A stretch of 47,814 nt of DNA, from positions 5,079,126-5,126,939 of the forward strand of contig NZ_CM002285.1 in the NCBI RefSeq assembly GCF_000497445.1, read 5' to 3'. Origin of the DNA: Streptomyces roseochromogenus subsp. oscitans DS 12.976. Its GTDB lineage: Bacteria; Actinomycetota; Actinomycetes; Streptomycetales; Streptomycetaceae. Made by a program: the position numbers and the translations under genes. Position 1 is the first letter of the stretch; each line of letters starts with the position of its first letter. Below, piece by piece: positions 7,979 to 14,911 of the stretch. The notes beneath the pieces were generated by a model. It did not search any database, was not told the origin of the DNA, and saw only the letters and a program-made list of their open reading frames with translations.

Positions 7979-8340
7979 TTCTGAGCGCCAGGACTTGCCT
8001 CGCGTTCGGCGGCGAACTCGTCGAGAAGCTGGAACAGGACCTTGATCGCGTGCTTCTCGTCCTTGGGTGGCAGGTCGGCGATGTTGTTCCAGCCCTCTGG
8101 GAGCGCGATATGCAGGACCTGTCCGGGCCAGGCATGGTTGCAGCTGCGGCCGCGGCCGCCGACGAGCCACTCGTGCCAGCCTGTGAGTCCCTGTCCGCCG
8201 TGGCGCATCGCGTGCTGGTCGTAGCCGGTGAGGAAGGCGGTCAGCTGGTGGAACGACGAGGCTGTGCCGACGAACATGCCGGGACGCCGGCCGAGGCAGG
8301 CGAAGTACTCACGCTCGCTCATTTCCCTGATCTGCCTCAT
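7969..8340 (-). CDS. Hypothetical transposon-borne protein, last gene of the tns operon
   Basis: The gene encodes 123 aa from ATG at 8340, with AAGGAGA 4-10 bases upstream. The protein begins MRQIREMSEREYFACLGRRPGMFVG. The SEREYF..LGRRPGMFVG...FL.GYD pattern followed by an LTGWHEWLV segment belongs to a small uncharacterised family I associate with actinobacteria; no catalytic motif or membrane span is evident. It follows the previous gene by 32 bases and its stop lies at the innermost transposase site, so it is inside the element. The function is unknown; a defence or immunity role would be speculation from location only. Confidence 0.7.
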   Translation of the reverse strand: MRQIREMSEREYFACLGRRPGMFVGTASSFHQLTAFLTGYDQHAMRHGGQGLTGWHEWLVGGRGRSCNHAWPGQVLHIALPEGWNNIADLPPKDEKHAIKVLFQLLDEFAAEREASPGAQNSD

Positions 8341-8372
8341 CGGTCTCCTTCGCAGGTCTGGCGCGGATCCGG

Positions 8373-8846
8373 CTATGCACCGTGCAGATGCCGACCGTCG
8401 TTCCAGAGTCGTCTGAGGGCTTCGAGTTCGGTGTGGGGGAAGTGCTCGCCCCATTTGCCGCGGTAGCCGCTCTCGCCGTAGGTGCGCGCGACGTCGTCGA
8501 AGCAGTGGATTGCGGCGCGGGCCAGCTCGTCGATGGCGTATCGGCTCGACCAGATTTCGGTGCCTTTGTTGTCGTGGTCGCTTCCGTCCCGGAGTTCCAG
8601 GATCCGGATCCAGACGCGCTCGTCTTCCCGGTAGAAGATCCATCGATAGGCGGTCGGCTCGGCCTCGAACTGCGCTCGCGTTTCCGTCTCGCCGGCGATC
8701 AGCCGGGCCAGCGCGGTCAGGAATTCTTCCGGCGCGCTCGTGATGTAGGAGGCGGTTAGCACGACGACCGCTTGGCGGTCTGTGACCGTGCAGTCAGCCC
8801 AGCCGTGTCCGTCGAGGCGCCAGGCAATGCGCAGGCCGATCGTCAC
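8373..8846 (-). CDS. Hypothetical transposon-borne protein
   Basis: The gene encodes 157 aa. GTG at 8846 overlaps the stop of the upstream DUF6228-like gene (GTGA), and an AAGGGA box lies about 10 bases upstream. The protein is soluble and rich in Trp/Arg/Glu, with YRWIFYREDERVWIRILELR in the middle and a C-terminal YRGKWGEHFPHTELEALRRLW. I do not recognise a named family. The overlap indicates co-translation with its neighbour, suggesting the two proteins act together. Confidence 0.68.
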   Translation of the reverse strand: MTIGLRIAWRLDGHGWADCTVTDRQAVVVLTASYITSAPEEFLTALARLIAGETETRAQFEAEPTAYRWIFYREDERVWIRILELRDGSDHDNKGTEIWSSRYAIDELARAAIHCFDDVARTYGESGYRGKWGEHFPHTELEALRRLWNDGRHLHGA

Positions 8847-9289
8847 GACGGATTCCCTTCCAGGAAGTGCCGGATGTCTGATGCCGCGGCAGCGAGCTGT
8901 TCGCCAGCCTCGAGCCAGATGGTGGCCGACGCTTTCCAACTCCCGGGAAAGGTGCGCCAAGGACGGAGCGTCCAGGTCAGTCCGACGTGCCCGCCTGAGC
9001 GGAACACGGCCGATAGGGCCAGGTCCTCGTCGATGGTGTGCCAGGTCCGTGCACCGTCCCAGCCATGGAAGTCCGCGACGAGGCGGTCCAGGAACGACGC
9101 GAGGTCGGCATCCCGGATCCAGGCCACCACCCCGTCGACGCGCGAGCTCAGGCCGGGAGCCCAGAGCTCGACGGCGTAGTGTGCGCAGTCGGCATCAACG
9201 AGAGACCGATCGCTGAACCGGATTCCGACAGCGCGGTTGTCCAGGCAGCGGAGAGTCACGCCGCTTTCTTCGGCGTCCGGGTAGGTCAT
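8843..9289 (-). CDS. DUF6228-like hypothetical protein
   Basis: The gene encodes 148 aa with ATG at 9289 (a TTG at 9298 is possible). The pattern is a beta-rich N-terminus, DLASFLDRLVADFHGWDGARTW, then LALSAVFRSGGHVGLTWTLR and a C-terminal WLEAGEQLAAAA. This matches my recollection of DUF6228, a family of unknown function. If the upstream tniQ frame is restored, tniQ would end at 9295, only a few bases before this ATG. The gene therefore looks translationally coupled to the transposition genes rather than independently inserted. Confidence 0.68.
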   Translation of the reverse strand: MTYPDAEESGVTLRCLDNRAVGIRFSDRSLVDADCAHYAVELWAPGLSSRVDGVVAWIRDADLASFLDRLVADFHGWDGARTWHTIDEDLALSAVFRSGGHVGLTWTLRPWRTFPGSWKASATIWLEAGEQLAAAASDIRHFLEGNPS

Positions 9290-9368
9290 GCGGGTCAAGC
9301 TAGGCCACGGCCAAGACTGCAGTCACCATGATTCCCGGGGGCTGCCGCTGCCTCGATGGTGTCCGCGA

Positions 9369-10046
9369 TCATGCGGAGCTGATGGATGAACCACGGCTTG
9401 GCGGTGGTGCGGAGGGAGCTTTCGTTGGGGAGTCGCCGGGCTGGAGCCGGGCGAGCCGCTGTGTGAGGTCGCTGATCCGGTAGCCGTGCTGTAGGAGGGT
9501 GGTCCAGAAGCGGGAGGTCTGTTCGTAGCAGACGTTGATCACGTCGGGACCGTAGCGGCGAAGGAGCCGGTAGTGGCGCTTCTGGGCGGCGACGATCTCC
9601 GGTAGATCAGCAAGGTCGAACTGGTTGGCGGGGGCTTCGACGGCCCGGCCGATCCAGAGGCGATGCGGGATGCAGACCTGGTCGTGGTGTTTCGACATCC
9701 AGACCATGACGCCTTGGCCGGGGGTGCCGGTCCTGCGGGCAACACAGCGCCGGCACGCCCATCGGGCAGTCGCGGCGAAGGGACCTTGCGGGATGTTCCA
9801 CGCCTGTCGCTCCCAGCGGGGGATCGCGTACCGGATCGCGGTCCGAGGCTGTCCGCTGATGACACTGAGCCGGCCGACCGGGTCCAGACGGGATTCCAGC
9901 CAGTGGGACGGCCGCTGAAGGCGTTGGACGGGCATCGCGTTGGCCGTGGCGAGGCGGGCCAGGAACGAGGCTTCGGTCTCCTGCGGGAAGGGCTTGAGCG
10001 GACGCGGCAGCGGACGGAAGACGACGGCCTCGAACGGCATGTTCAC
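9369..10046 (-). CDS. tniQ: TniQ-family target-selection protein, C-terminus frameshifted
   Basis: TniQ/TnsD proteins link target choice to the AAA regulator TnsC. The start GTG at 10046 overlaps the tnsC stop. The N-terminus has the TniQ pattern PLKPFPQETEASFLARLA, and a zinc-ribbon-like region follows (CRRCVARRT...HHDQVCIPHRLWIG). The annotated frame ends in an unnatural TKAPSAPPPSRG tail after GDSP. Shifting by one base in a C-run near 9434 gives a normal-looking helical end (SSLRTTAKPWFIHQLRMIAD) that runs to a stop at 9295. I infer a one-base deletion and an ancestral length of about 250 aa. Confidence 0.75.
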   Translation of the reverse strand: MNMPFEAVVFRPLPRPLKPFPQETEASFLARLATANAMPVQRLQRPSHWLESRLDPVGRLSVISGQPRTAIRYAIPRWERQAWNIPQGPFAATARWACRRCVARRTGTPGQGVMVWMSKHHDQVCIPHRLWIGRAVEAPANQFDLADLPEIVAAQKRHYRLLRRYGPDVINVCYEQTSRFWTTLLQHGYRISDLTQRLARLQPGDSPTKAPSAPPPSRGSSISSA

Positions 10047-11089
10047 CCCGCTTCCCTGTCTGCGTCAGGCGGGGAAGCCGACTCGCTGTTGTGGTCGATC
10101 CGGATGTTGCGCAGGGAGGCTTTGGTGATGCGCTCGCTGCCGTCGAGGATGGCGGAGATCGCCGCGGCCCGGATCAGATGGGAGAGGCTCCCGATCATGC
10201 CGCCGGTTCGCTGGTGCAGGTATTTCGAGAGACCGGCCAGGGTGTCGGGCGTGTGACGGTGCAGGCGAAGGGTGCTCTCCAGCGAGGCGATCAGGGCCTG
10301 CCACTCGGTGTTGCGGGGGAAGGCACCGGTGCGGACCAGGATGCAGCGGCCCCCGAGCTGCTTGCCGCGGCTCCCGGTGAACAGCCCGGACTTCTCGATG
10401 TTGATGCCCGCATAGACGAAGGTCGCCGGCAGGTGCTCGGTGAAGTACTTCAGGTGGTCGGAGAGGTCCTCGCCGACGGTGGTCGCGTGGTTGAGCAGGT
10501 GGATCTCGTCGACCAGTACCAGCTCCGTGCGGGCCTCGATCATCACCTGGCAGACGGCGCTGGTGACATCGATGGTGTTGTGCCGCGGGTTGATCACGGG
10601 CAGGCCCAGGAACCGGGCGAACTCCAGGGCGAGTTTGCGCGGGGAGTCTTTGGGCGGGGCGGTGATGTAGGCGACGGGAATGCGGTCGCTGCCCGGATAC
10701 CGCTGCTGGACACACAGTTCGTGGGTGCGGCCGAGTTGTTTCAGCGCCGTGGTCTTCCCGGTCGTCCACTGGCCGGAGACGATCATCCCGCGACGGGCGC
10801 CGTGTTCCCGCTGGTTGAGCAGGGTCAGCAGCCGTCCCTGATGCGCGATCTCCTTGACCGTGGACGTGCGCACGACCTGCAGCTCGGAGTGGTAGGCGAT
10901 CCGGGCCTCGTCGTAAGGGGCCCGGGAGGCCGGGGAGAGTGCCTGCCACTGCTGATCGGGCAGCAGCTCGAAGGCAGCCGGGTCGGTCTCGACGAAGCGC
11001 CGCCAGCCCTCCAGCCGGGTGGAGGGATCGGTCCAGTCGTCCGGCAGGCCGTCGCTCTCTCCCGCCGGCCCTGCGGGGTTCACCACCAC
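10043..11089 (-). CDS. tnsC: TnsC/TniB-like AAA+ transposition regulator
   Basis: The gene encodes 348 aa. Three consecutive GTG codons begin at 11089, preceded by AAGGAGG at good spacing; the third overlaps the stop of tnsB. Walker A is GQWTTGKT (residues ~106-113), Walker B is LVLVDEIH (~190-197), and a sensor-like FVYAGINIEKSGLF follows. ATP-dependent TnsC oligomers recruit and activate the transposase at targets chosen by TniQ. The frame is intact with no missing motif, in contrast to the flanking tnsB and tniQ. Confidence 0.88.
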   Translation of the reverse strand: MVVNPAGPAGESDGLPDDWTDPSTRLEGWRRFVETDPAAFELLPDQQWQALSPASRAPYDEARIAYHSELQVVRTSTVKEIAHQGRLLTLLNQREHGARRGMIVSGQWTTGKTTALKQLGRTHELCVQQRYPGSDRIPVAYITAPPKDSPRKLALEFARFLGLPVINPRHNTIDVTSAVCQVMIEARTELVLVDEIHLLNHATTVGEDLSDHLKYFTEHLPATFVYAGINIEKSGLFTGSRGKQLGGRCILVRTGAFPRNTEWQALIASLESTLRLHRHTPDTLAGLSKYLHQRTGGMIGSLSHLIRAAAISAILDGSERITKASLRNIRIDHNSESASPPDADREAG

Positions 11090-13175
11090 TTCTCGGCCTC
11101 CTTGCGCGCGTCGAAGATCTCCAGCGGGACGACGTCGGCAAGCTCGCCGCCGTCCTCCTCATCCGCGGACACGCTCTCCGGCTCCTGCTGTGATTCGGGT
11201 GCCGACCGGGGCCAGGCGGGCTCGCTGGTGGCCCGTGTGCGGGCGGCGACCTTGCGGTCGCGCCGCCGTGCCGACCGGCTCTTGTCCGCCGGCCTGCGGC
11301 CAGAACCGAGGTCGGGGCCGTCACCGGCCCGGTCCAGCAGGGCCTCCGCGACTTGGGCGACGGTTTCCTCGTCCGGCTTGCGCTGTCCTCGTTCCCGCAG
11401 GATCTGGTGGGCCCGGTCGAAGACCAGCTCGCCCATCGGGACGGGAGTGGTGCGCAGGCGGCGCCAGGTCGCGGTGATCCAGCCCGTGTCGTGGTGGTTG
11501 CGAATCCAGACGCAGGAGATGTCATAGAGGTCGTAGTGGACTGCCCAGCCTTTGCCGTCCGGGCCCGCGCCCGAGGGCTGCCGCCGGAACGGGGGTGAGC
11601 GCCGGTGCGTCGTAGGTGCGGTTGTTGATCCGCACCCCGCTGCGGCCGATGACCCGCCATTCACGCGGCATGAGCTGGATGTACTCCTCCGGGCTGAGCG
11701 CGACCGGGACGTATCCGGCCGCCGACACCAGCGCGGCGTACTTCTCGTTCGGGCTCAGCGGCCGGTCCGGCATCAAGGGGTCGCGCAGCCCGTCGTGCGG
11801 CCTGGACTGCCAGACGACGATCCACTCCTGAAGGAGTTCCTGGCGCTCGTGGATGGACCAGACGGCCTGAGCGGCCGGGGCCTTGCCCCGCGTCTCGACG
11901 CTGCGTCCCGTGTAGCCGGCCACGTACTGGGCGAACATCGTCGACACCGAACCCAGCGTCCGCTCGATGTGCGGCCGGTCGGTCGGTGTGTCCGGATGCG
12001 CGGGCTGGAACGAGATCCCCAAGTGGAGGCAGGCGTTGCGGAAGTTGTTCGAGATGAACGCCTTGCCGTGATCGCAGACCACCGTCTCCGGAACGATCAC
12101 CGGGACCGCGGCGGCCTTGTCCAGCCGCTCGTCCAGCGGCAGCAAGGAGGCGAAAGGCAGCACCGATCGCGACATGCGCAGAGCGTCGGACCAGCCCGGT
12201 CGTACTGGCTCCGGGGTCGTGGCGCGGGCCAGCAGCAGGGCGGCATCCACGGCCTTCGTCGACGGCCGCAGCACCACCGCGGACAGTGTCCTGGTCGCCA
12301 GGCCCACCAGCCCGGTCACCTCGCAGCGGTCCACCGTCCCGTCGTCGTGGATGGCCATGACGTCCAGCGGCGAGGAATCGATCTCCATCACCTCGCCCGG
12401 CCGGGCCGCCGTCAGCTGTCCGAACATCCGCTTCGGCTGCTTGCCCAGCGAGCGACGGGTGCGGGCGGATCCGAACAGGTGCTGCCCGGACGTGACCGCC
12501 TCCAGCAGACGGTAGAACGCCGTTCTGGACGGCATCCGGACCGTTCCGGCCCCGTGCTCGGCGACCAGGAGCCGTTCGATCTGGCGCCGCAGCACCTGCG
12601 CGGAGACGGTCGGCTCATCGATGCGGCTGCCCGCGACCCTCGCGATCGCGTCGACCACCCGGGGATCGGCCCGGCCCGTGCCCGTGGCCGGCCTGCGCAT
12701 CCTGCCGTCCACCAAGCCCGCCACCCCCTCGCGCTCGAAACGCGACCGCATCCGGCGCAGCGTGCTCAGCCCCACCTCCTCACCAGCGGCCCGCAGCTCG
12801 GCCACCTTGGTCAGCTCCCGCTGCCGCAGCGAGTGCACCACCGGGTCGTACTCGGCCCGCACCAAGGCGCCGGCACCGCCGTCCGGGTGGCCGGTGAGTA
12901 GCTCGGTCAGGTGCCTGCGCCACCACTCGGCCCGCTCCACCGCTTCCTCCGGCAGGCCCTCCAGCACCCCGGCCTCCGGCAACGGCGGGCGGCTCAACGT
13001 AGTGCCGAGCACGGCGAACCCCTCGGACGCCAGGAGATGCCCCAGAAGCACGACACTGGCGGCCTGCATCATCGACCAGCTGCACCGAAGTGCCGTGCAG
13101 GGCGGCAACCGTGTGCTCCCGCCTGTCATAGCGAACCCGGTCACCCAGCGACAGCAGCTTCGGACGCGCCGGCAT
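11080..13175 (-). pseudogene. tnsB: TnsB/TniA-like DDE transposase interrupted by two frameshifts
   Basis: The true start is ATG at 13175 with AGGAGG upstream (MPARPKLLSLGDRVRY). After DDAGR near 13059 the family-like sequence SVVLLGHLLASEGFAVLG continues in another frame. This covers the DNA-binding helices and the DDE core: MEIDSSPLD, VVCDHGKAF and PHIERTLGS supply D, D and E. After TYDAPALTP near 11606 the C-terminal beta-barrel (GWAVHYDLYDISCVWIRN) continues in a third frame to 11080. Both shifts are explained by one extra C each, the second in a C5 run. The restored protein is ~698 aa, normal for TnsB. Mutation, sequencing error or programmed +1 shifting are the alternatives. Confidence 0.82.
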
Positions 13176-13968
13176 CTCCACTCGCCTCCTCCGCGACTGC
13201 GGATGCCGGGCGAACCGTCGTCGCCGCCGACAACAGCCCGGCCTCCATATCCACCGCCAGCTCCCGACACCACAGCAGGTGGAAGAGCACCGGCAGCACG
13301 GCAACTGGATCGCCCACCGCACGAGCCCCGGCCAGCAGGCCACGGGGATGGGCGAACACCGCCCGCAACCCCGCCACCACCGGCTCGCGCCGTACTCGCG
13401 GATGCCGGTAGCCCGACAACCAGCGCAGATTCGCCGCCAACACCGGATCGAGCACACCAACCCGCTCGAAATCCCAGCCCACCACCGTGCAAGCCGCCGC
13501 CGTGGCCGCGAACTTCACGGCATCCTCGGGCTCGATCCGGTCATCAGGGCGCACATCCAGCACCACGGCGGACCCGTCCCGACGGCGCACGAAATAGTCC
13601 GGCGTATGACTGACTCGGCGGGCCTGGTCACCCGGTCGCCATGAGAGCCGGAACGGCTGTGACGCGACGGCCACCACGTCCGGCTCGGAGTCCAGCCGCA
13701 TCAGATGACCGAGCTCCACCCACGACTCGAAGCCCACCAACTCGCCGCTGGTGGCGGCCCAGTACCAGCCGGGAAAGTTGCGCTGTCCCCGGTACGACGG
13801 GAACGCCCGCACCTGCCTGGCAGCCTCGAAACGCGTCGACCACATCACCCCAAGCGGCCCCTGCAGCTCACCGCGAGCGTCGACGTACTCCAGCGAGTAG
13901 TCCTCAGGCTCCACCAGCCACCCCCGCCCGGCACTGACCACGTACGACGACCATAGGGAGCCGGGCAC
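13141..13968 (-). CDS. tnsA: TnsA-like heteromeric transposase endonuclease subunit
   Basis: The gene encodes 275 aa with a GTG start. The N-terminal half carries the restriction-endonuclease-like core. E81 in VGFESWVE, VASQPFRLSW, D124 in SHTPDYFVRR and VVLDVRPDD fit the Glu-Asp-(basic) active site of TnsA, which cuts the 5' ends of the transposon so that, with TnsB, the element moves by cut-and-paste. The C-terminal region is Ala-rich. It is the first gene inside the right end and its 3' end overlaps the tnsB start by 35 bases. Confidence 0.85.
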   Translation of the reverse strand: MPGSLWSSYVVSAGRGWLVEPEDYSLEYVDARGELQGPLGVMWSTRFEAARQVRAFPSYRGQRNFPGWYWAATSGELVGFESWVELGHLMRLDSEPDVVAVASQPFRLSWRPGDQARRVSHTPDYFVRRRDGSAVVLDVRPDDRIEPEDAVKFAATAAACTVVGWDFERVGVLDPVLAANLRWLSGYRHPRVRREPVVAGLRAVFAHPRGLLAGARAVGDPVAVLPVLFHLLWCRELAVDMEAGLLSAATTVRPASAVAEEASGDAGASEAAVAG

Positions 13969-13976
13969 GGCAGTGG

Positions 13977-14081
13977 CTCAGAAAGAGCGAGACGGATCGA
14001 TAGATGGCCCAGGTCGACCGGGACGCAAGACCAGATGACTCAGATAGACCGAGACTGGCCCACCTTCAGCGAGACAGGTCA
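13977..14081 (-). repeat. Right end of the Tn7-like transposon with three transposase-site repeats
   Basis: Read on the minus strand from 14081: terminal TGACCTGTCTCGCTGAAGG; then GTCTCGGTCTATCTGAG (14039-14055); and GTCTCGCTCTTTCTGAG (13977-13993). The inner sites share the GTCTCGnT...ATCTGAG pattern of the left end. The tnsA promoter must lie within or beside these sites, so transposase binding could autoregulate the operon (inference). Confidence 0.75.
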
Positions 14082-14103
14082 CTCGCCCGTTGGACCGCGT
14101 TAG
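14081..14103 (+). repeat. 50-bp direct repeat, right copy, first part
   Basis: Bases 14081-14103 equal 1138-1160. The last five, GTTAG (14099-14103), are repeated at 16164-16168 on the other side of the 2.06-kb element, showing that this copy was split by an insertion with a 5-bp target duplication. The A at 14081 is shared with the preceding transposon end. Confidence 0.88.
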
Positions 14104-14158
14104 TGTCCTGTCCCAGATAACTGTTGGCATGGTGGGGGCTCTGACCTGGTGTGCTTAC

Positions 14159-14207
14159 GGTTGAGCGGAACGAAGGCAGTCTCCCCGTCCCGCTCAACAG
14201 TAGGCAG
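14159..14207 (+). repeat. Hairpin-forming repeat, copy upstream of the VOC gene
   Basis: GTTGAGCGG (14160-14168) pairs perfectly with CCGCTCAAC (14190-14198), followed by GTAGGCAG. A diverged direct copy lies at 14673-14720, just after the VOC gene. The hairpin sits in the leader ahead of the VOC start, so it might act in cis on that transcript. Confidence 0.6.
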
Positions 14208-14255
14208 CCGCCTCTGCGGCGTGCACGGAAGTCCACTGATCGGCTCGGAGGTCTC

Positions 14256-14627
14256 ATGCCCCTGCAGATGGAACTGGTCGCGATAACACTTGATTGCCCT
14301 GATCCGCTGGCTCTGGCGGCGTTCTATCAGCAGGCCACCGGCTTTGAACCACACCCGAAGTCGGACGCCCAGTTCGCCGGTCTCAACCGTGAGGACGGAC
14401 TCTTCATCGGCTTCCAGCGGGTCGAGGACTACCGGGCTCCGAGTTGGCCTGGCCAGACCGTTCCTCAGCAGCTTCACATCTGCTTCAAGGTCGCGGAGAG
14501 CCTGGACGAGGCCGAGGCCCGGCTACTGAAGCTGGGTGCGGGCAAGCCGGATCACCAGCCGCACGGGGACAAGGCGCGGGTCCTCACCGACCCTGCTGGG
14601 CATCCCTTCTGCATCGTCACGCGCTGA
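14256..14627 (+). CDS. VOC-superfamily (glyoxalase/bleomycin-resistance-like) protein
   Basis: The gene encodes 123 aa. ATG at 14256 has GGAGG six bases upstream. A single vicinal-oxygen-chelate unit is visible: ELVAITLDCPDPLALAAFY at the start, then GFQRVEDYRAPSWPG, QQLHICFKVAESLDEAEARL and a C-terminal VLTDPAGHPFCIV. This fits glyoxalase-like domain proteins of the Glyoxalase_6 type. The substrate is unknown; related proteins bind or modify small molecules, including drugs. It is the plus-strand cargo of the 14104-16163 element and is flanked by two copies of a hairpin repeat. Confidence 0.85.
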   Translation: MPLQMELVAITLDCPDPLALAAFYQQATGFEPHPKSDAQFAGLNREDGLFIGFQRVEDYRAPSWPGQTVPQQLHICFKVAESLDEAEARLLKLGAGKPDHQPHGDKARVLTDPAGHPFCIVTR

Positions 14628-14628
14628 C

Positions 14629-14650
14629 TGGCGTCCTGTGTCGGACGCCA
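14629..14650 (+). terminator. Hairpin immediately after the VOC gene
   Basis: TGGCGTCC (14629-14636) pairs perfectly with GGACGCCA (14643-14650) across a six-base loop, two bases after the VOC stop. There is no U-tract, as is usual in Streptomyces. Confidence 0.6.
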
Positions 14651-14672
14651 TAGCGGCGGCTCTGGCGCCTAA

Positions 14673-14720
14673 GGTTGAGTGAAGAGACTGGCGGTCGGTG
14701 TCCCGCTCGACTGCAGGCAG
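14673..14720 (+). repeat. Hairpin-forming repeat, copy downstream of the VOC gene
   Basis: This diverged direct copy of 14159-14207 shares GGTTGAG, then TCCCGCTC, then AGGCAG at the same spacing. Its stem still closes with two G-T pairs, so base changes have preserved pairing. Together the copies bracket the VOC gene. Confidence 0.55.
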
Positions 14721-14729
14721 CATGATGGT

Positions 14730-14900
14730 TCACCCTCGGAGCCAGGCCAGCCAGCAGGGGCGTCGTGGAGTCGGTCGTGATGCGCTGCCCGACGTGGATC
14801 GGGGAGCCGATGCGGCTCTCCTGACTTGTTGGGCGAGTCGGTATTCGTCGGCTTCGCGGATGAGTTCTTGAGAGCGGAGCTGGTGCAACTTGAAGTGCAT
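14730..14900 (-). CDS. Small basic protein downstream of MerR-PP2C
   Basis: The gene encodes 56 aa. ATG at 14900 lies 11 bases after the stop of the MerR-PP2C gene and has a TAGGAGC box. It begins MHFKLHQLRSQELIREADEY, a pattern I recognise from many tiny uncharacterised Streptomyces proteins, followed by an Arg-rich low-complexity tail. It is probably co-transcribed with the MerR-PP2C gene. No function is known. Confidence 0.6.
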   Translation of the reverse strand: MHFKLHQLRSQELIREADEYRLAQQVRRAASAPRSTSGSASRPTPRRPCWLAWLRG

Positions 14901-14911
14901 GCCGCTCGCTC

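Larger units (their letters stand above)
7880..14081 (-). mobile_element. Tn7-like transposon with tnsA-tnsB-tnsC-tniQ and three extra genes
   Basis: The element is about 6.2 kb. Its ends are inverted: TGACCCGTCTCGCTGAAGG at 7880 and, on the minus strand from 14081, TGACCTGTCTCGCTGAAGG, with one mismatch over the first 22 bases. Further GTCTCG-type sites lie inside both ends. All seven genes run from the right end to the left end: tnsA, tnsB, tnsC, tniQ, then three unknown genes. No 5-bp target duplication is visible (CGATC left, CTCGC right), so one flank may have been rearranged. tnsB and tniQ are frameshifted, so the copy may be inactive. Confidence 0.82.

Noticed and set aside
10065..11660. 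531-codon minus-strand frame overlapping tnsC and tnsB
   Set aside because: Pro/Arg-rich noise; the tnsC and tnsB frames carry the Walker and barrel motifs.
11080..11664. Independent small gene between tnsB and tnsC
   Set aside because: Its sequence (GWAVHYDLYDISCVWIRN) is the expected TnsB C-terminal barrel, so it is better explained as tnsB after a frameshift.
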